A stretch of 64,000 bases of DNA from Flavobacterium pokkalii (GCF_014596575.1 NZ_NASZ01000023.1:1-64000); one strand, 5' to 3'. Positions 16,749 through 26,287 are shown, counted from the first letter of the stretch. The notes: generated by a model from the sequence alone, not told the origin. Numbers and translations: made by a program.

Positions 16749-18146
16749 TTAGTTTATTTCGGTGTTTAATTTCCAATCATTAATTCCCATTAAGTTCAGA
16801 ATAAGTATTCCGTTAATTCTGTAAAGTAAAATGTTCGCTTGTCTAAGTTGTTCAGAGTTTACTTTGGCAATACTTCCATGTGTAATGTTGTCCCTTAATC
16901 TTTTCAAGTCGTCAAGTTTTATAGGAAATGTTTTTGGATCTAAGTTTTGACTTTCTAAAAACGAAACCAATTGATTTTTCATTGGCTTATTTTGTAAAAG
17001 TGTCAGCACATTGTGCCACCTTTTTTTAAATTCATCATGTTCGTTTTTGTCTATTGTTTCCAAAAGTTTAAGCAAAGCCTCGTCTTGTTTGGCTTTTATC
17101 TGTTTCTTGTTTAATGTAAATTTAAATTTTATGTTGCCGTGTTTTTGCTTGTCGCAAATTTCAATAATATTGTACCGAATTAGAAACGTAGAATAACTGT
17201 CAACTAAATGCGATTGATTAAACAATGATATTGCTTTCGAAAGCAACGTAAAGTTTTTTAAGGATTCTTTTTGCCAATTAGATTGCAGAAATTTGTTAAA
17301 AGTCCAATAAATTCCAAAGCTCCTAAGATTTCCGCTTTTATCAATAAAGTTATTTTGTTCAATATTTTTTATTGTGATTGTATTATCTGGTAAATGTATT
17401 CTGCGAAAAACATAATCAATTTTGATGTGATGATAAAATGAAGCTAACATTAAAATAACATCGCCATAAAGAACAGCTTCATTTTCTGTAATATCTTTTC
17501 CATATTTGAATTGAAATTTGGGTTCTTTAGTAACTGTAGCAACTCTTTTTCTTCGGTCATCTTTTGAAACGAAATTAAACTCTGGGCGAAACGTTGATTT
17601 TGCAAGTTTGTAAAACTTGATTGAATCGTTCATGCGTTCAATACTAAAGTTACCGTCATTTTTAAACCACGATTTAGGAGATAAAAAAGAGTAAAAGGAC
17701 TCAACAACTCTAAAGCCTTTGTCGTCTAAGTAAAATTCAGCTTTATTTTTTTCGCTCTCAACTGGATTCCAATAAAATTTTACTGTGTCAATCCTAACAA
17801 TAATATATTTTTTACTGTCTTCATAAAAATTAGAACTATTTGTGATACCAATTAATTTGGCGTCAGATAAATCAATTTTTTGTAAGCGCTCGTTGGTGTA
17901 ATTTTTTGTTAATTCTATTTTAATATATGAACCAAATTTTCGCCAATCAATTTTACTTGTCCAAAGCATTAATGAATCACCAAAGCCTGTTTTTTCGTCA
18001 AACAAAATTCGCAACTCAATTTTATCTTTTTGTGTGTACAAATGAGCGTGATGAATTTTTTTGATTTTAGCTTTTATGTTTGGATAACGATACTCGTTAA
18101 AATTAACATTAGAAAATTCTATATCTAAACAATGGTAGTCACTCAT
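16749..18146 (-). CDS. HEPN-type protein, possible ApeA-like defence ribonuclease
   Basis: This 465-residue cytosolic protein has no signal peptide or TM segment. The C-terminal third is helical and ends with LKRLRDNITHGSIAKV, containing an R-x4-H motif (Arg418, His423), the catalytic signature of HEPN ribonucleases. The N-terminal part is strand-rich with FEIELR-like segments, resembling the architecture of ApeA-type HEPN proteins (beta-rich N-terminal domain plus C-terminal HEPN). HEPN proteins cleave RNA in phage defence and toxin systems; a defence role here is inference. The gene stands alone, is AT-rich, and is bordered by repeat elements. No antitoxin gene is adjacent. Confidence 0.6.
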   Translation of the reverse strand: MSDYHCLDIEFSNVNFNEYRYPNIKAKIKKIHHAHLYTQKDKIELRILFDEKTGFGDSLMLWTSKIDWRKFGSYIKIELTKNYTNERLQKIDLSDAKLIGITNSSNFYEDSKKYIIVRIDTVKFYWNPVESEKNKAEFYLDDKGFRVVESFYSFLSPKSWFKNDGNFSIERMNDSIKFYKLAKSTFRPEFNFVSKDDRRKRVATVTKEPKFQFKYGKDITENEAVLYGDVILMLASFYHHIKIDYVFRRIHLPDNTITIKNIEQNNFIDKSGNLRSFGIYWTFNKFLQSNWQKESLKNFTLLSKAISLFNQSHLVDSYSTFLIRYNIIEICDKQKHGNIKFKFTLNKKQIKAKQDEALLKLLETIDKNEHDEFKKRWHNVLTLLQNKPMKNQLVSFLESQNLDPKTFPIKLDDLKRLRDNITHGSIAKVNSEQLRQANILLYRINGILILNLMGINDWKLNTEIN

Positions 18147-18337
18147 TTACTTTAATACTTTTTCGTCAAGATTTGTGTGTTTCTGTAATGGATCTATTAA
18201 TGGAATTATATCAGCTTATAGCCTCACAAATTAAACTTTTTTGTACTTAAATTGCATGTCATGCGTAAAATTTTCTTTATTCTAAGGAGTTTTTATATTA
18301 TTACACAAAAATAAAATTATTTCTTACATATGCAAAA

Positions 18338-18360
18338 ACAGCCGCTTTAAAAACGGCTGT
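18338..18360 (-). terminator. Terminator of the FGGY kinase transcript
   Basis: Arms ACAGCCG and CGGCTGT with an AT loop; on the minus strand the hairpin is followed by TTTTTGC. It lies 80 bases past the stop of the kinase gene. Confidence 0.75.
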
Positions 18361-18439
18361 GAATTGGTAATACTATTTTTTGTCACTAAACTTCTGGACT
18401 GCGTTCTGAAATCTGCGGTCTGCTCCCGAGACTTCGGGA

Positions 18440-19939
18440 CTAAAATCGGGAAATCTTCTCTTTCCAACCTATGTAGCCGTTTTGTGGTAGGGAATTATTG
18501 GTGTTGGCTAAAACCTGTTCGGTTTGTTGTTTATTAATTTCCGAAAGTTGCGCAATGCTTTCGTAAACACCACTTTTCAATCCGGAGAGATAAGCTGCTC
18601 CTAAGGCTGAAACGTCAGGATTGCGTTGTTTGTTCAATGGAATTCTTAACAAATCTGCCAGAAAGTGAATCACAAATGCGTTTTGAGTCATACCGCCATT
18701 TACCGAAATGGATTTCAAAGCCGCCTGCATGTCTTGTTCCATCGCTTGCACCACATCTTTAATTTGGTACGGAATGCTTTCCAAGGCAGCACGAACAATA
18801 TGGTTTTTAGTAGTGCCAAAAGTCATGCCTTCAATGGATGCTTTTCGGTTCATTTGCCAGTGCGGCGCGCCCAGTCCGCTAAAAGCCGGAATCAAATATA
18901 CGCCGGCATTGTCAGTAATTGCGGTTGCCATAACCTCGGTTTCAGAAGGAGAAGAGAACAATTGCAATTCGTTTTTGAGCCATTCAATCGTAGAACCACA
19001 GGAAACAATGGCACCTTCCAACGCATAATCCACGCGGTTTTCGGTACTCCAGCAAATCGTGGTCAACATTCCGGAATTGGATAAAACGGCTTTGTTGCCA
19101 ATGTTCATCATAATCGAACTTCCGGTTCCCAGGGTGACTTTGGCAGTGCCTTTTTCAAAACAGCCTTCCCCAAAAGTTGCCGCATGCGAATCGCCAATTA
19201 AGGCCGTCATCGGGATGGAGAAAAATTCTTTTAAATTTAAAATAGAGCCCCAGTCGATGGTCGCAAAATGATGCGAAGAAGGGCAGGCCAGGGGCAAATT
19301 CAAATTAGATAATCCCCATTTTTCGAGGATTTCGCTGTCCCATTCTAAACTATGAATATTAAACAATAAGGTTCTGGACGCATTGGTATAATCGGTTTTG
19401 AATTGGGCGCCATGCGTTAGTTTGTACAAAATCCAACAATCAACAGTTCCAAAATATACTTCGCCATTGCTTACTTTTTGTTTTAAATCGGCGTCATTTT
19501 CCAGTAGCCAAAGCAATTTGGTTCCGGAAAAATAAGGGTCTAACAGCAAACCTGTTTTGGCTTTGATCCAATCGTTTTGTCCTTTTGCTATCAACTCATT
19601 ACAAACGCCAATCGAACGTTTGCAGGCCCAAACCACAGCCGGAGCCAGCGGTTTTCCGTTTTCGTCCCAAAGCACAAAAGTTTCTCTCTGATTGCTGATA
19701 CCGCAGGAAACAATATCCTGAACGTCAAAGCCTTTTTGGGTGAAATCCTTTAAACATGCGCTTACCGAATCCAGTACGTTTTGATAAATGTCTTCCGGAT
19801 TTTGCTCCACAAAACCATTGTCAAAATAATTGGTTTTTAAGTCCACGCAGCCTTTGGCAGCAGCCTGACCTGATTCGTCAAAAAGTATGGTTTTGGTACT
19901 GCTGGTACCCTGGTCTATGGCAAGTATGTATTTTTTCAT
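18440..19939 (-). CDS. FGGY-family carbohydrate kinase, glycerol kinase-like
   Basis: This 499-residue protein is the length of GlpK. The N-terminal ATPase motif is DQGTSSTKT (residues 9-17). Residues that bind glycerol in GlpK are conserved: Arg85-Glu86 in SNQRET, Tyr136 in LLLDPYFSGT, and Asp250 in LIGDSHAATFGE. The second domain has GTGSS and FSGLGAPHW, and SVNGGMTQN. By sequence it is closest to glycerol kinase, yet it lies downstream of a sugar ABC importer, isomerase and split transketolase, so the true substrate may be a glycerol-like polyol or ketose. There is a 283-base gap to rbsC-like DNA filled by a palindromic element. Its C-terminus (KISRF) lies next to another small hairpin sequence. 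Confidence 0.86.
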   Translation of the reverse strand: MKKYILAIDQGTSSTKTILFDESGQAAAKGCVDLKTNYFDNGFVEQNPEDIYQNVLDSVSACLKDFTQKGFDVQDIVSCGISNQRETFVLWDENGKPLAPAVVWACKRSIGVCNELIAKGQNDWIKAKTGLLLDPYFSGTKLLWLLENDADLKQKVSNGEVYFGTVDCWILYKLTHGAQFKTDYTNASRTLLFNIHSLEWDSEILEKWGLSNLNLPLACPSSHHFATIDWGSILNLKEFFSIPMTALIGDSHAATFGEGCFEKGTAKVTLGTGSSIMMNIGNKAVLSNSGMLTTICWSTENRVDYALEGAIVSCGSTIEWLKNELQLFSSPSETEVMATAITDNAGVYLIPAFSGLGAPHWQMNRKASIEGMTFGTTKNHIVRAALESIPYQIKDVVQAMEQDMQAALKSISVNGGMTQNAFVIHFLADLLRIPLNKQRNPDVSALGAAYLSGLKSGVYESIAQLSEINKQQTEQVLANTNNSLPQNGYIGWKEKISRF

Positions 19940-19984
19940 TAGTATAATTTGTATATAAAAGTCTTCGACAAGCTCAGACTGACA

Positions 19985-20210
19985 TTTTTTACCATTAAGA
20001 AATTAAGGTTATTAAGTCAAATTCCTTAATAATTTAAAAATTAAAATAATAGAACCTAAAAACACACCCCTAGCCCCTCTCAAGAGGGGAATCGTTCAGG
20101 TTTTCAAGTCACAACTCCCTCCTTGAGGAGGGTTAGGGAGGTGTAAAAATCACTATTAAAAAATTAAGATGATTTAGCTTAATGCACCTTAATTTCTTAA
20201 TGGTAAAAAA
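19985..20210. repeat. Nested palindromic intergenic element (about 226 bp)
   Basis: The ends are a perfect 25-base inverted repeat: 19985-20009 (TTTTTTACCATTAAGAAATT...) and 20186-20210. Inside are two imperfect inverted copies of ACACC-CCTAGCCCCTC (20064-20089 and 20115-20144), each itself a hairpin (CCCCTCTCAAGAGGGG; CCTCCTTGAGGAGG). No ORF. It lies between the ABC permease and kinase genes. Confidence 0.8.
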
Positions 20211-20222
20211 GAATAAAATGTT

Positions 20223-21197
20223 TTATTTATTTTTCTGATTCATTTTATCAATAATCACCGCTAATAAAATTACGATACCTTTTACAACCTGTTGCCAGAA
20301 AGGGGAAACATCCAGTAAAACCAATCCGTTGTTCAAGACTCCGATGATTACAGCACCAATTACAGTTCCGGTAACTGTTCCTACACCGCCGGAAAGCGAA
20401 GTACCCCCAATAACTACCGCTGCGATAGAATCCAGTTCGTAACTCATACCGGCATTAGGTTGCGCTGAATTTAATCTGGAAGTAACCAAAACACCACCAA
20501 CAGCTGCCATCATTCCGGCAATTCCATAAACAGCCAGTTTGATTTTATTGATGTTAATTCCCGATAAAAAAGCGGCTTTTTCATTCCCGCCAATAGCATA
20601 AATATAGCGTCCGAAAGCGGTTTTATTGGTTAGAAAAACCACAATTAAAACCATAATCAGCGAAATCCAAACCGGAACAGGAATGCCTAAAATCCAGCCC
20701 GAACCGATAAATTCGAATTTTGGACCTAAGTTTGAAATCGGAATTCCTTCGGTATAAAGCATCGTCAAACCGCGAGCAATGGTAAGCATTGCCAAGGTTG
20801 CGACAAAGGGCGGAATGGCAAATTTGGTGATGACCCAGCCATTGAATAAACCCAGCAGCATTCCGATAAGCATGGCGGCCACAATGGCGCCTAAAACCGT
20901 AAATCCAACAAATAAATCCATAGATTCAAAGGAAAGTCCGCTTTTTAATAAACCGGCACAAACGGCTGCTGAAAGTCCTAAAACCGAACCTACGGATAAG
21001 TCAATTCCGGCCATCAAAACCACTAAAGTCATTCCGACCGAAATGCACACATTCACAGAAATTTGTCGCAAGACATTCCAAAGATTGGTGCTGGTCATGA
21101 ATTTATCTGAAAGCAGACTAATGAATAAACACAGGAGGAATAAGGCAATCAATGATTGCGATTTTTTGATAATAGGGTGGTTAATAGAAATATTCAT
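20223..21197 (-). CDS. Ribose-type (CUT2) ABC transporter permease, RbsC-like
   Basis: This 324-residue integral membrane protein has 8-10 predicted hydrophobic segments. Family motifs include NLWNVLRQISVNVCISVGMTLVVLMAGIDLSVGSVLGLSA, the permease loop GRYIYAIGGNEKAAFLSGININ, and AVVIGGTSLSGGVGTVTGTVIGA. It forms the membrane channel for the adjacent ATPase and binding protein, importing a monosaccharide or polyol. It starts 2 bases after the ATPase gene, so the two are tightly coupled. CUT2 importers are uncommon in flavobacteria, which usually rely on SusCD/TonB systems. Confidence 0.93.
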   Translation of the reverse strand: MNISINHPIIKKSQSLIALFLLCLFISLLSDKFMTSTNLWNVLRQISVNVCISVGMTLVVLMAGIDLSVGSVLGLSAAVCAGLLKSGLSFESMDLFVGFTVLGAIVAAMLIGMLLGLFNGWVITKFAIPPFVATLAMLTIARGLTMLYTEGIPISNLGPKFEFIGSGWILGIPVPVWISLIMVLIVVFLTNKTAFGRYIYAIGGNEKAAFLSGININKIKLAVYGIAGMMAAVGGVLVTSRLNSAQPNAGMSYELDSIAAVVIGGTSLSGGVGTVTGTVIGAVIIGVLNNGLVLLDVSPFWQQVVKGIVILLAVIIDKMNQKNK

Positions 21198-21199
21198 AA

Positions 21200-22690
21200 T
21201 TATTCAGGTAAGGCTGATTTTAATAATTTGTCTTCGTTGGCTTCTGCGGCTAAGTAGGAAGCTTTTATTTTTCCTTCGGCCATGACTAAAATCCGATCTG
21301 AAAGCGCGAGGATTTCGGGAATTTCTGAAGAAACTAAAAGAATACTCATTTGGTTGGCAGCGAGTTCTTTTATCAGGTTGTAAATTTCGTTTTTAGCATT
21401 AATATCAATACCGCGTGTTGGCTCATCCATCATTAAAATTTGCGGATTGGTTGCGAGCCATTTTGCCAAAACTACTTTTTGCTGGTTTCCGCCGCTCAGG
21501 TTTTGGCACAATTGCGTTTCGGAAGGCGTTTTAATACGTAGTTTTTCAATATAATCTTTGGCGGAAGCCTTGTCTTTTGTATTGTTCAAAAGTCCTAAAG
21601 CCTTTAAATTGGTCAGGCTGATATTGGACGAAATATCCATTCCTAAAACCAAACCTTCGGTTTTGCGGTCTTCGGTTACAAAAGCCAGTCCGTTTTCGAT
21701 AGCGTTTTTTGGTTTTTTATGAATGCTTTGGCTGCCATTAATTTCGATATCAAATTCGCTGTTGGCAGGATGCATCCCAAAAATAGTTTCCAAGAGTTCC
21801 GTTCTTCCGGCGCCCATAAGTCCAAAAATCCCCAGAATTTCTCCTTTTTTCAATTCAAAAGAAATGTCCTGAAGTAATTTTCGACTTTTATTATTCGGAT
21901 TGATGAGGTTGAGGTTATTTACTCTTAAAATAGCATCTTCAAAATGGTTTTCGGAAGTTTTCTTTTCGATAAGCACTTCGCGACCTACCATTTTCCGAAT
22001 CAAATCCTGTTCGGTAGTGGCTTTCATTTCGCCGGCATCAATGGTGTTTCCGTCTCTTAAAACCGTGTAACGTTCGGCAATACGAAACAATTCGTCCATT
22101 TTGTGCGAAATGTACACGATGGTTTTATTTTCGGTTTTTAACTGGGCGATGATGCGATGTAAATTATCAATTTCCTTATCACTCAAGGCCGAGGTAGGTT
22201 CGTCCATCAAAATTATTTCGGCATTGGACAATAATGCTTTGGCTATTTCTACCAATTGCTGTTCGCCCACTTTTAGTTTTTGTACCAGAGTTTTCGGGCT
22301 GACGTGCAATTGGATTTTATCGAAAATAATTTGGGCTTCGGCTTCCATTTTTTGGGTATCCAAAAGTCCGAAAGCGGTTTTGATTTCTCTTCCTAAAAAT
22401 AAATTTTGGGTTACATTTAATTCCGGAATCAGGTTTAATTCCTGATGAATAATGGCAATTCCGGCATTTTGTGCTTCTTTGATACTTGAAAAGCGAACGG
22501 TTTCTCCGTTCAGTTTAATTTCGCCTTCGTATTCGGTATATTCGCCGGTAAGGATTTTTAACAGCGTCGATTTACCCGCACCGTTTTCTCCTAAAATAGC
22601 GTTCACCTGAGCCGGGTAAAATTTAAAATTTACCTGATTCAGCACTTTTACGCCCGGGAATTCTTTGGATATATTAACTGCTTCTAACAA
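21200..22690 (-). CDS. Ribose-type (CUT2) ABC transporter ATPase, RbsA-like
   Basis: This 496-residue protein has two fused ABC modules, as in RbsA/XylG/AraG. Module 1 has Walker A GENGAGKST, a degenerate signature VGEQQLVEIAKAL and Walker B ILMDEPTSAL. Module 2 has the variant Walker A GLMGAGRTE, signature LSGGNQQKVVLAKWL and MMDEPTRGIDI. It powers the RbsC-like permease. It begins 1 base after the DUF2291 gene. The second-site Walker A lacks the usual Lys, normal in this family. Confidence 0.95.
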   Translation of the reverse strand: MLEAVNISKEFPGVKVLNQVNFKFYPAQVNAILGENGAGKSTLLKILTGEYTEYEGEIKLNGETVRFSSIKEAQNAGIAIIHQELNLIPELNVTQNLFLGREIKTAFGLLDTQKMEAEAQIIFDKIQLHVSPKTLVQKLKVGEQQLVEIAKALLSNAEIILMDEPTSALSDKEIDNLHRIIAQLKTENKTIVYISHKMDELFRIAERYTVLRDGNTIDAGEMKATTEQDLIRKMVGREVLIEKKTSENHFEDAILRVNNLNLINPNNKSRKLLQDISFELKKGEILGIFGLMGAGRTELLETIFGMHPANSEFDIEINGSQSIHKKPKNAIENGLAFVTEDRKTEGLVLGMDISSNISLTNLKALGLLNNTKDKASAKDYIEKLRIKTPSETQLCQNLSGGNQQKVVLAKWLATNPQILMMDEPTRGIDINAKNEIYNLIKELAANQMSILLVSSEIPEILALSDRILVMAEGKIKASYLAAEANEDKLLKSALPE

Positions 22691-22691
22691 C

Positions 22692-23306
22692 TTACTGACG
22701 TTTTATTTGAGATGGAATTACGGTAATGTCTTTAAATAAACTTTGTTTTTTGCTCAGTTTGATGGCTCCCGAAAAGGAAACACTGTCGCCAATGCCTACT
22801 TTTTTGATTGCATTCGGGATGACTTCGTTTCGGATGATATCATTTAAGGATTCGGAAACTTTGTTAAACTGCGCATTGGTTTTAAAATCGGTTAGTTTTA
22901 CCAAACCGGAGGCATCGCGAATAGCATTTCCAAAAATGTATTTGGTATCAATATAAATCACGCCGTTTTTTGCATCGGCAATGGTGTACAATCCGTCTTT
23001 GATGTCGATGATTTTTCCGGTGCTCTGAATCATAAAATAAGCCGAATTTCCTATTCCCAAGCGGTTTCCGTATTTTTTAAAGGCTGTTTCCGGATTGCTT
23101 TGTATCATGGCTATTAAATCCGTCAGGGCAATATTTTTTTTGCTTTTTAAAATGCCTTTGTAATAAATGGAATCGGCATAAGCCTTGAAATCAAAATTTT
23201 CTTTGTTAGCGTTTTTAACATCGCTTAATTTTTTGAAATAAACCGAATTATAGCCCAAAACTGCCAGCAGTAAAAGAACTAAAAGAATTACATACTTTTT
23301 TTTCAT
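22692..23306 (-). CDS. DUF2291 membrane-anchored protein of the sugar transporter operon
   Basis: This 204-residue protein has an N-terminal membrane anchor (residues 4-20) and no lipobox cysteine. The body contains FDFKAYADSIYYKGILKSKK and ETAFKKYGNRLGIGNSAYFMIQSTGKI, typical of DUF2291. In other bacteria DUF2291 genes sit beside CUT2 sugar ABC transporters; the role is not known and may be accessory to substrate capture. It lies between the binding protein and ATPase with gaps of 1-2 bases. That placement is the best support for a transport role. Confidence 0.82.
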   Translation of the reverse strand: MKKKYVILLVLLLLAVLGYNSVYFKKLSDVKNANKENFDFKAYADSIYYKGILKSKKNIALTDLIAMIQSNPETAFKKYGNRLGIGNSAYFMIQSTGKIIDIKDGLYTIADAKNGVIYIDTKYIFGNAIRDASGLVKLTDFKTNAQFNKVSESLNDIIRNEVIPNAIKKVGIGDSVSFSGAIKLSKKQSLFKDITVIPSQIKRQ

Positions 23307-23308
23307 GC

Positions 23309-24229
23309 TTAATAGTCTTTAATGTTTGACGCATTGACTAACTCAACTTCAACCGGAACTCTTTGCGGGAAAACACGTCTTCCTTTAAAGTATTCATCGG
23401 CATATTGCGCTGCTGTTTCGGCCATTACTTTTGGGAATTGCATGCCGGTAGCTACAATTTTCTTTTCACGGATTTTTTCAATCACATCGCTGGCTCCATC
23501 AAAACCGAAAATTTTAACTTTATACGCTTTTCCGGCTGCTTGTAAGGCCTGGAAAGCCCCCATAGCCATAGCATCGTTGCCACAAAAAACAGCATCAATG
23601 TCCGGATTAGCCTGCATGATGGTTTCTAAAACTTCCATCGCTTTGTTGCGGTCGAAATTCCCGCTTTGTTGTGCTACCATTTTCAGATTTGGGAATTTAT
23701 CCACTACCGAATGAAATCCGCCCGAACGTGCCCAGGTGTTGTTGTCGCCCACTAAGCCCAGGATTTCGACATAATTTCCTTTTTCTTTCAATTCTTTCAC
23801 AAACTCAATTCCGATGGAAACACAGCCCGAGTAATTGTCCGAAAGAATTTGGCTGGTAGCCGCATCATCGGCATTGATTTCACGATCCATACAAAAAACC
23901 GGAATTCCGGCCGTTTTGGCTTTCAGAACATTCGAAATGGAACCGTCCGAATCGGTTGGGTTCAATAAAATGGCATCGTAACCTGAGGAAATCAAATTTT
24001 CAAAATTGTCTGATTCTACCGCCGGATTGTTTTGTGAATCAAATATTTTGGCTTCATAGCCTAATTTTTCAGCATTTTTTGCTGCCGATTCGGCCAGCAT
24101 TACAAACCAGGGATTGTTGAGAGTAGATACTACAACTGCTATTTTAGGTTTTTCGTTTTTGTCTTTTGAAGAACAGCCAAACACTAAAATCAAAGTCAGG
24201 AGGAGCAGAGAAAGCTGTTTTATTTTCAT
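23309..24229 (-). CDS. Periplasmic sugar-binding lipoprotein, RbsB-like (PBP type I)
   Basis: This 306-residue protein has a lipoprotein signal ending at Cys19 (LILVFGCSS). The mature part has the type I periplasmic binding fold: [47 protein letters not shown], and [17 protein letters not shown]. Aromatic and acidic residues at these loops fit a ribose/xylitol/erythritol-type ligand, but the ligand cannot be named. It leads the transporter part of the cluster after a 251-base gap from the transketolase genes, so it may have its own promoter. Confidence 0.93.
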   Translation of the reverse strand: MKIKQLSLLLLTLILVFGCSSKDKNEKPKIAVVVSTLNNPWFVMLAESAAKNAEKLGYEAKIFDSQNNPAVESDNFENLISSGYDAILLNPTDSDGSISNVLKAKTAGIPVFCMDREINADDAATSQILSDNYSGCVSIGIEFVKELKEKGNYVEILGLVGDNNTWARSGGFHSVVDKFPNLKMVAQQSGNFDRNKAMEVLETIMQANPDIDAVFCGNDAMAMGAFQALQAAGKAYKVKIFGFDGASDVIEKIREKKIVATGMQFPKVMAETAAQYADEYFKGRRVFPQRVPVEVELVNASNIKDY

Positions 24230-24312
24230 AGCTAACTTTTTATTGGTTTTTCAATGGTCTTGGTTGGTTGATATTGGTTTATACTTTAATAGCAATTTGT
24301 TTTTTATAATCA

Positions 24313-24472
24313 TTTTTCGTCAGTTTGAGCGATTTTCTCCCGAAGCAGAGCGTAAGGAAGAAAATTTTATCGAGAACAAGAAAAATGTCATTAAAAACGG
24401 TTCTCGTCCCGATAGCTATCGGGATTTTTTGTTCCGTTGCACTACACAAAAAACACTCGAACTGACGTTTTT
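24313..24472. repeat. Palindromic intergenic repeat with CCCGATAGCTATCGGG core
   Basis: The ends are an imperfect inverted repeat around CGTCAGTTTGAGCG (24313-24331) and CACTCGAACTGACG (24454-24472). The centre holds the 16-base palindrome CCCGATAGCTATCGGG at 24408-24423, found three more times in the window. It separates the transketolase genes from the transporter genes in the sugar cluster. Confidence 0.75.
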
Positions 24473-24480
24473 ACTAAATT

Positions 24481-25440
24481 TTAATCACATTTTATTATGT
24501 TTAAAGCTGTGTTTTTTAATCCTTCAGCCGAGATACCATAATGGTTGAATATTTCAATTTGCGAACCTGAAACGGTGTGGTCGTCCGGTAAGCCTACGAT
24601 TTTAAATTTATTCCTAAAACCATTCTGGAACAATAAAGAAGCTACTGCTTCGCCTAAACCGCCGTAAATAGAATGTTCTTCAACGGTAATGATTGGTTTG
24701 CTATTAGCAGCTGAGGCTAATAAAAGTTCGTTGTCCAATGGTTTGATTGTGTGAATACTTACAATTTTACAGGAAATATTGTAATCTTTTTCCAGTAATT
24801 TAGCGGCTTCTACACAAGGTAAAACGGCTTCTCCGGTAGCCACAAAAGTTAAATTAGTTCCTTCCTGAATAACACGACCTTTGCCGATTTTGAAATCTGT
24901 TGCGTTTGCATTCAGGTTTACCGGCATATTTTTTTTACCAAAACGCAGGTAAACCGGACTTTTCATTTCGGCTGCTGCTTTAATGGCTTCGGCGGTTTCA
25001 AAATTATCGGCAGGAGCCACAACAGTGATGTTATTTATAGCTCTCAAAACCGCATAATCGTGCAAACTGTGGTGGGTAGTTCCCAAGGCTCCGTAGCTTA
25101 CTCCGGCACTGATTCCGATTAATTTTACCGGATTGTCCGAATAAGCGACGTCGTTTTTAATTTGTTCCAAAGCTCTGGCGGTCAGGAAACAGGCAGGGGA
25201 GACCGCAAAGGCCTTTTTGCCCATGCTGGCTAATCCGGTGGCAACACCTACCAGATTTTGCTCGGCAATACCCACTTCTACAATTTGTTCCGGATATTTT
25301 TGTCCAAAAGGCACCAGTTTTCCCGAGCCACGAGAATCGCTTGTTACGACCATTATATCTTTATCGCTGGCAGCTAAATTTTGAAGTACTTCTGAAAAAA
25401 CTTCTAAATTAGCTGTTGCAGTTGCTTTTGTTTCTTCCAT
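24481..25440 (-). CDS. Transketolase C-terminal subunit (split transketolase)
   Basis: This 319-residue protein matches the pyrimidine-binding and C-terminal halves of transketolase. The key segment VEVGIAEQNLVGVATGLAS carries the catalytic Glu that activates thiamine diphosphate. GALGTTHHSLHDYAVLRAI and KPIITVEEHSIYGGLGEAV are also typical. It must combine with the N-terminal subunit encoded just upstream; stop and start overlap by one base (TAATG). It would transfer two-carbon ketol units between a ketose (or its phosphate) and an aldose. Context suggests a catabolic rather than housekeeping role. Confidence 0.94.
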   Translation of the reverse strand: MEETKATATANLEVFSEVLQNLAASDKDIMVVTSDSRGSGKLVPFGQKYPEQIVEVGIAEQNLVGVATGLASMGKKAFAVSPACFLTARALEQIKNDVAYSDNPVKLIGISAGVSYGALGTTHHSLHDYAVLRAINNITVVAPADNFETAEAIKAAAEMKSPVYLRFGKKNMPVNLNANATDFKIGKGRVIQEGTNLTFVATGEAVLPCVEAAKLLEKDYNISCKIVSIHTIKPLDNELLLASAANSKPIITVEEHSIYGGLGEAVASLLFQNGFRNKFKIVGLPDDHTVSGSQIEIFNHYGISAEGLKNTALNIIKCD

Positions 25441-26276
25441 TATTCCTTAGTTTCAAGTTCTTGTAATTGCTTGTCTAATTCCTCCATAGCCAGTTGGTAT
25501 TGCTCTTCCGAAGGAACTCCATGGTGCCATTTCAGGACATTTTCCATATAGCTGATTCCTTTTCCTTTGGTGGTATGAGCTATGATAAAACTTGGTTTTC
25601 CTTTTTCCAATGGCAGTCCTTTCAGGGTTTGAGAAAGTTTTTCAATATTATGTCCGTCCACATGTTTTACGGCCCAGCCAAAGGATTCCAGTTTTTTATC
25701 GATAGGTTCTAAACCTAATACGTCTTCATTAGCAGCGGTAATTTGCAATTTGTTGTAATCCAAAATAGCGCATAAATTATCCAGATTGTAATGAGCTGCA
25801 AACATCATCGCTTCCCAATTCGAACCTTCTGCCATTTCGCCATCCCCTAAAATGGTGAAAACTTTTACCGGAGAATTGTCTTTTTTGGCAGCTAATGCTG
25901 TTCCGGCACAAATAGGCAAACCATGTCCTAATCCGCCGGTGTTTTGTTCAATTCCCGGGATGGATTTGGTTGGGTGTCCAATGTAAGGAGAGTTGTATTG
26001 GCACAGCGTCAATAAATCTTCCTCCGGAAAGAATCCTTTGTCGGCCAAAACCACATACAAAGCTTCGACGCTATGACCTTTACTTTGTATGAATCGGTCT
26101 CTGTCGTTCGAGTGAAAATTTTCCGGAGAAACATTCATCACATCGTTGTACAATACATTCAGAATATCTAAAATAGACAAACTTCCTCCTGTATGACCTG
26201 CCTTCGCATGATAGATGTATTTGAGTACTTTTTTTCTGTTCTCAAGGGATTTTCGTTGTAATTCCGCTATATGCAT
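25440..26276 (-). CDS. Transketolase N-terminal subunit (split transketolase)
   Basis: This 278-residue protein is the thiamine diphosphate pyrophosphate-binding half of transketolase. AGHTGGSLSILDIL (residues 26-39), GHS (67-69) and HPTK (from 101) bind substrate phosphate and cofactor. The ThDP/metal motif is GDGEMAEG (from 144) followed by LDYNKLQ. ATG 26276 is chosen because the longer frame upstream overlaps the isomerase gene and lacks family sequence. It lies 11 bases after the isomerase gene and overlaps the C-subunit gene by one base. Confidence 0.94.
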   Translation of the reverse strand: MHIAELQRKSLENRKKVLKYIYHAKAGHTGGSLSILDILNVLYNDVMNVSPENFHSNDRDRFIQSKGHSVEALYVVLADKGFFPEEDLLTLCQYNSPYIGHPTKSIPGIEQNTGGLGHGLPICAGTALAAKKDNSPVKVFTILGDGEMAEGSNWEAMMFAAHYNLDNLCAILDYNKLQITAANEDVLGLEPIDKKLESFGWAVKHVDGHNIEKLSQTLKGLPLEKGKPSFIIAHTTKGKGISYMENVLKWHHGVPSEEQYQLAMEELDKQLQELETKE

Positions 26277-26287
26277 GTTGATTGTTT

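Noticed and set aside
18665-19084. 139-codon plus-strand frame opposite the FGGY kinase
   Set aside because: Antisense shadow; amino-acid pattern is not protein-like compared with the kinase on the other strand.
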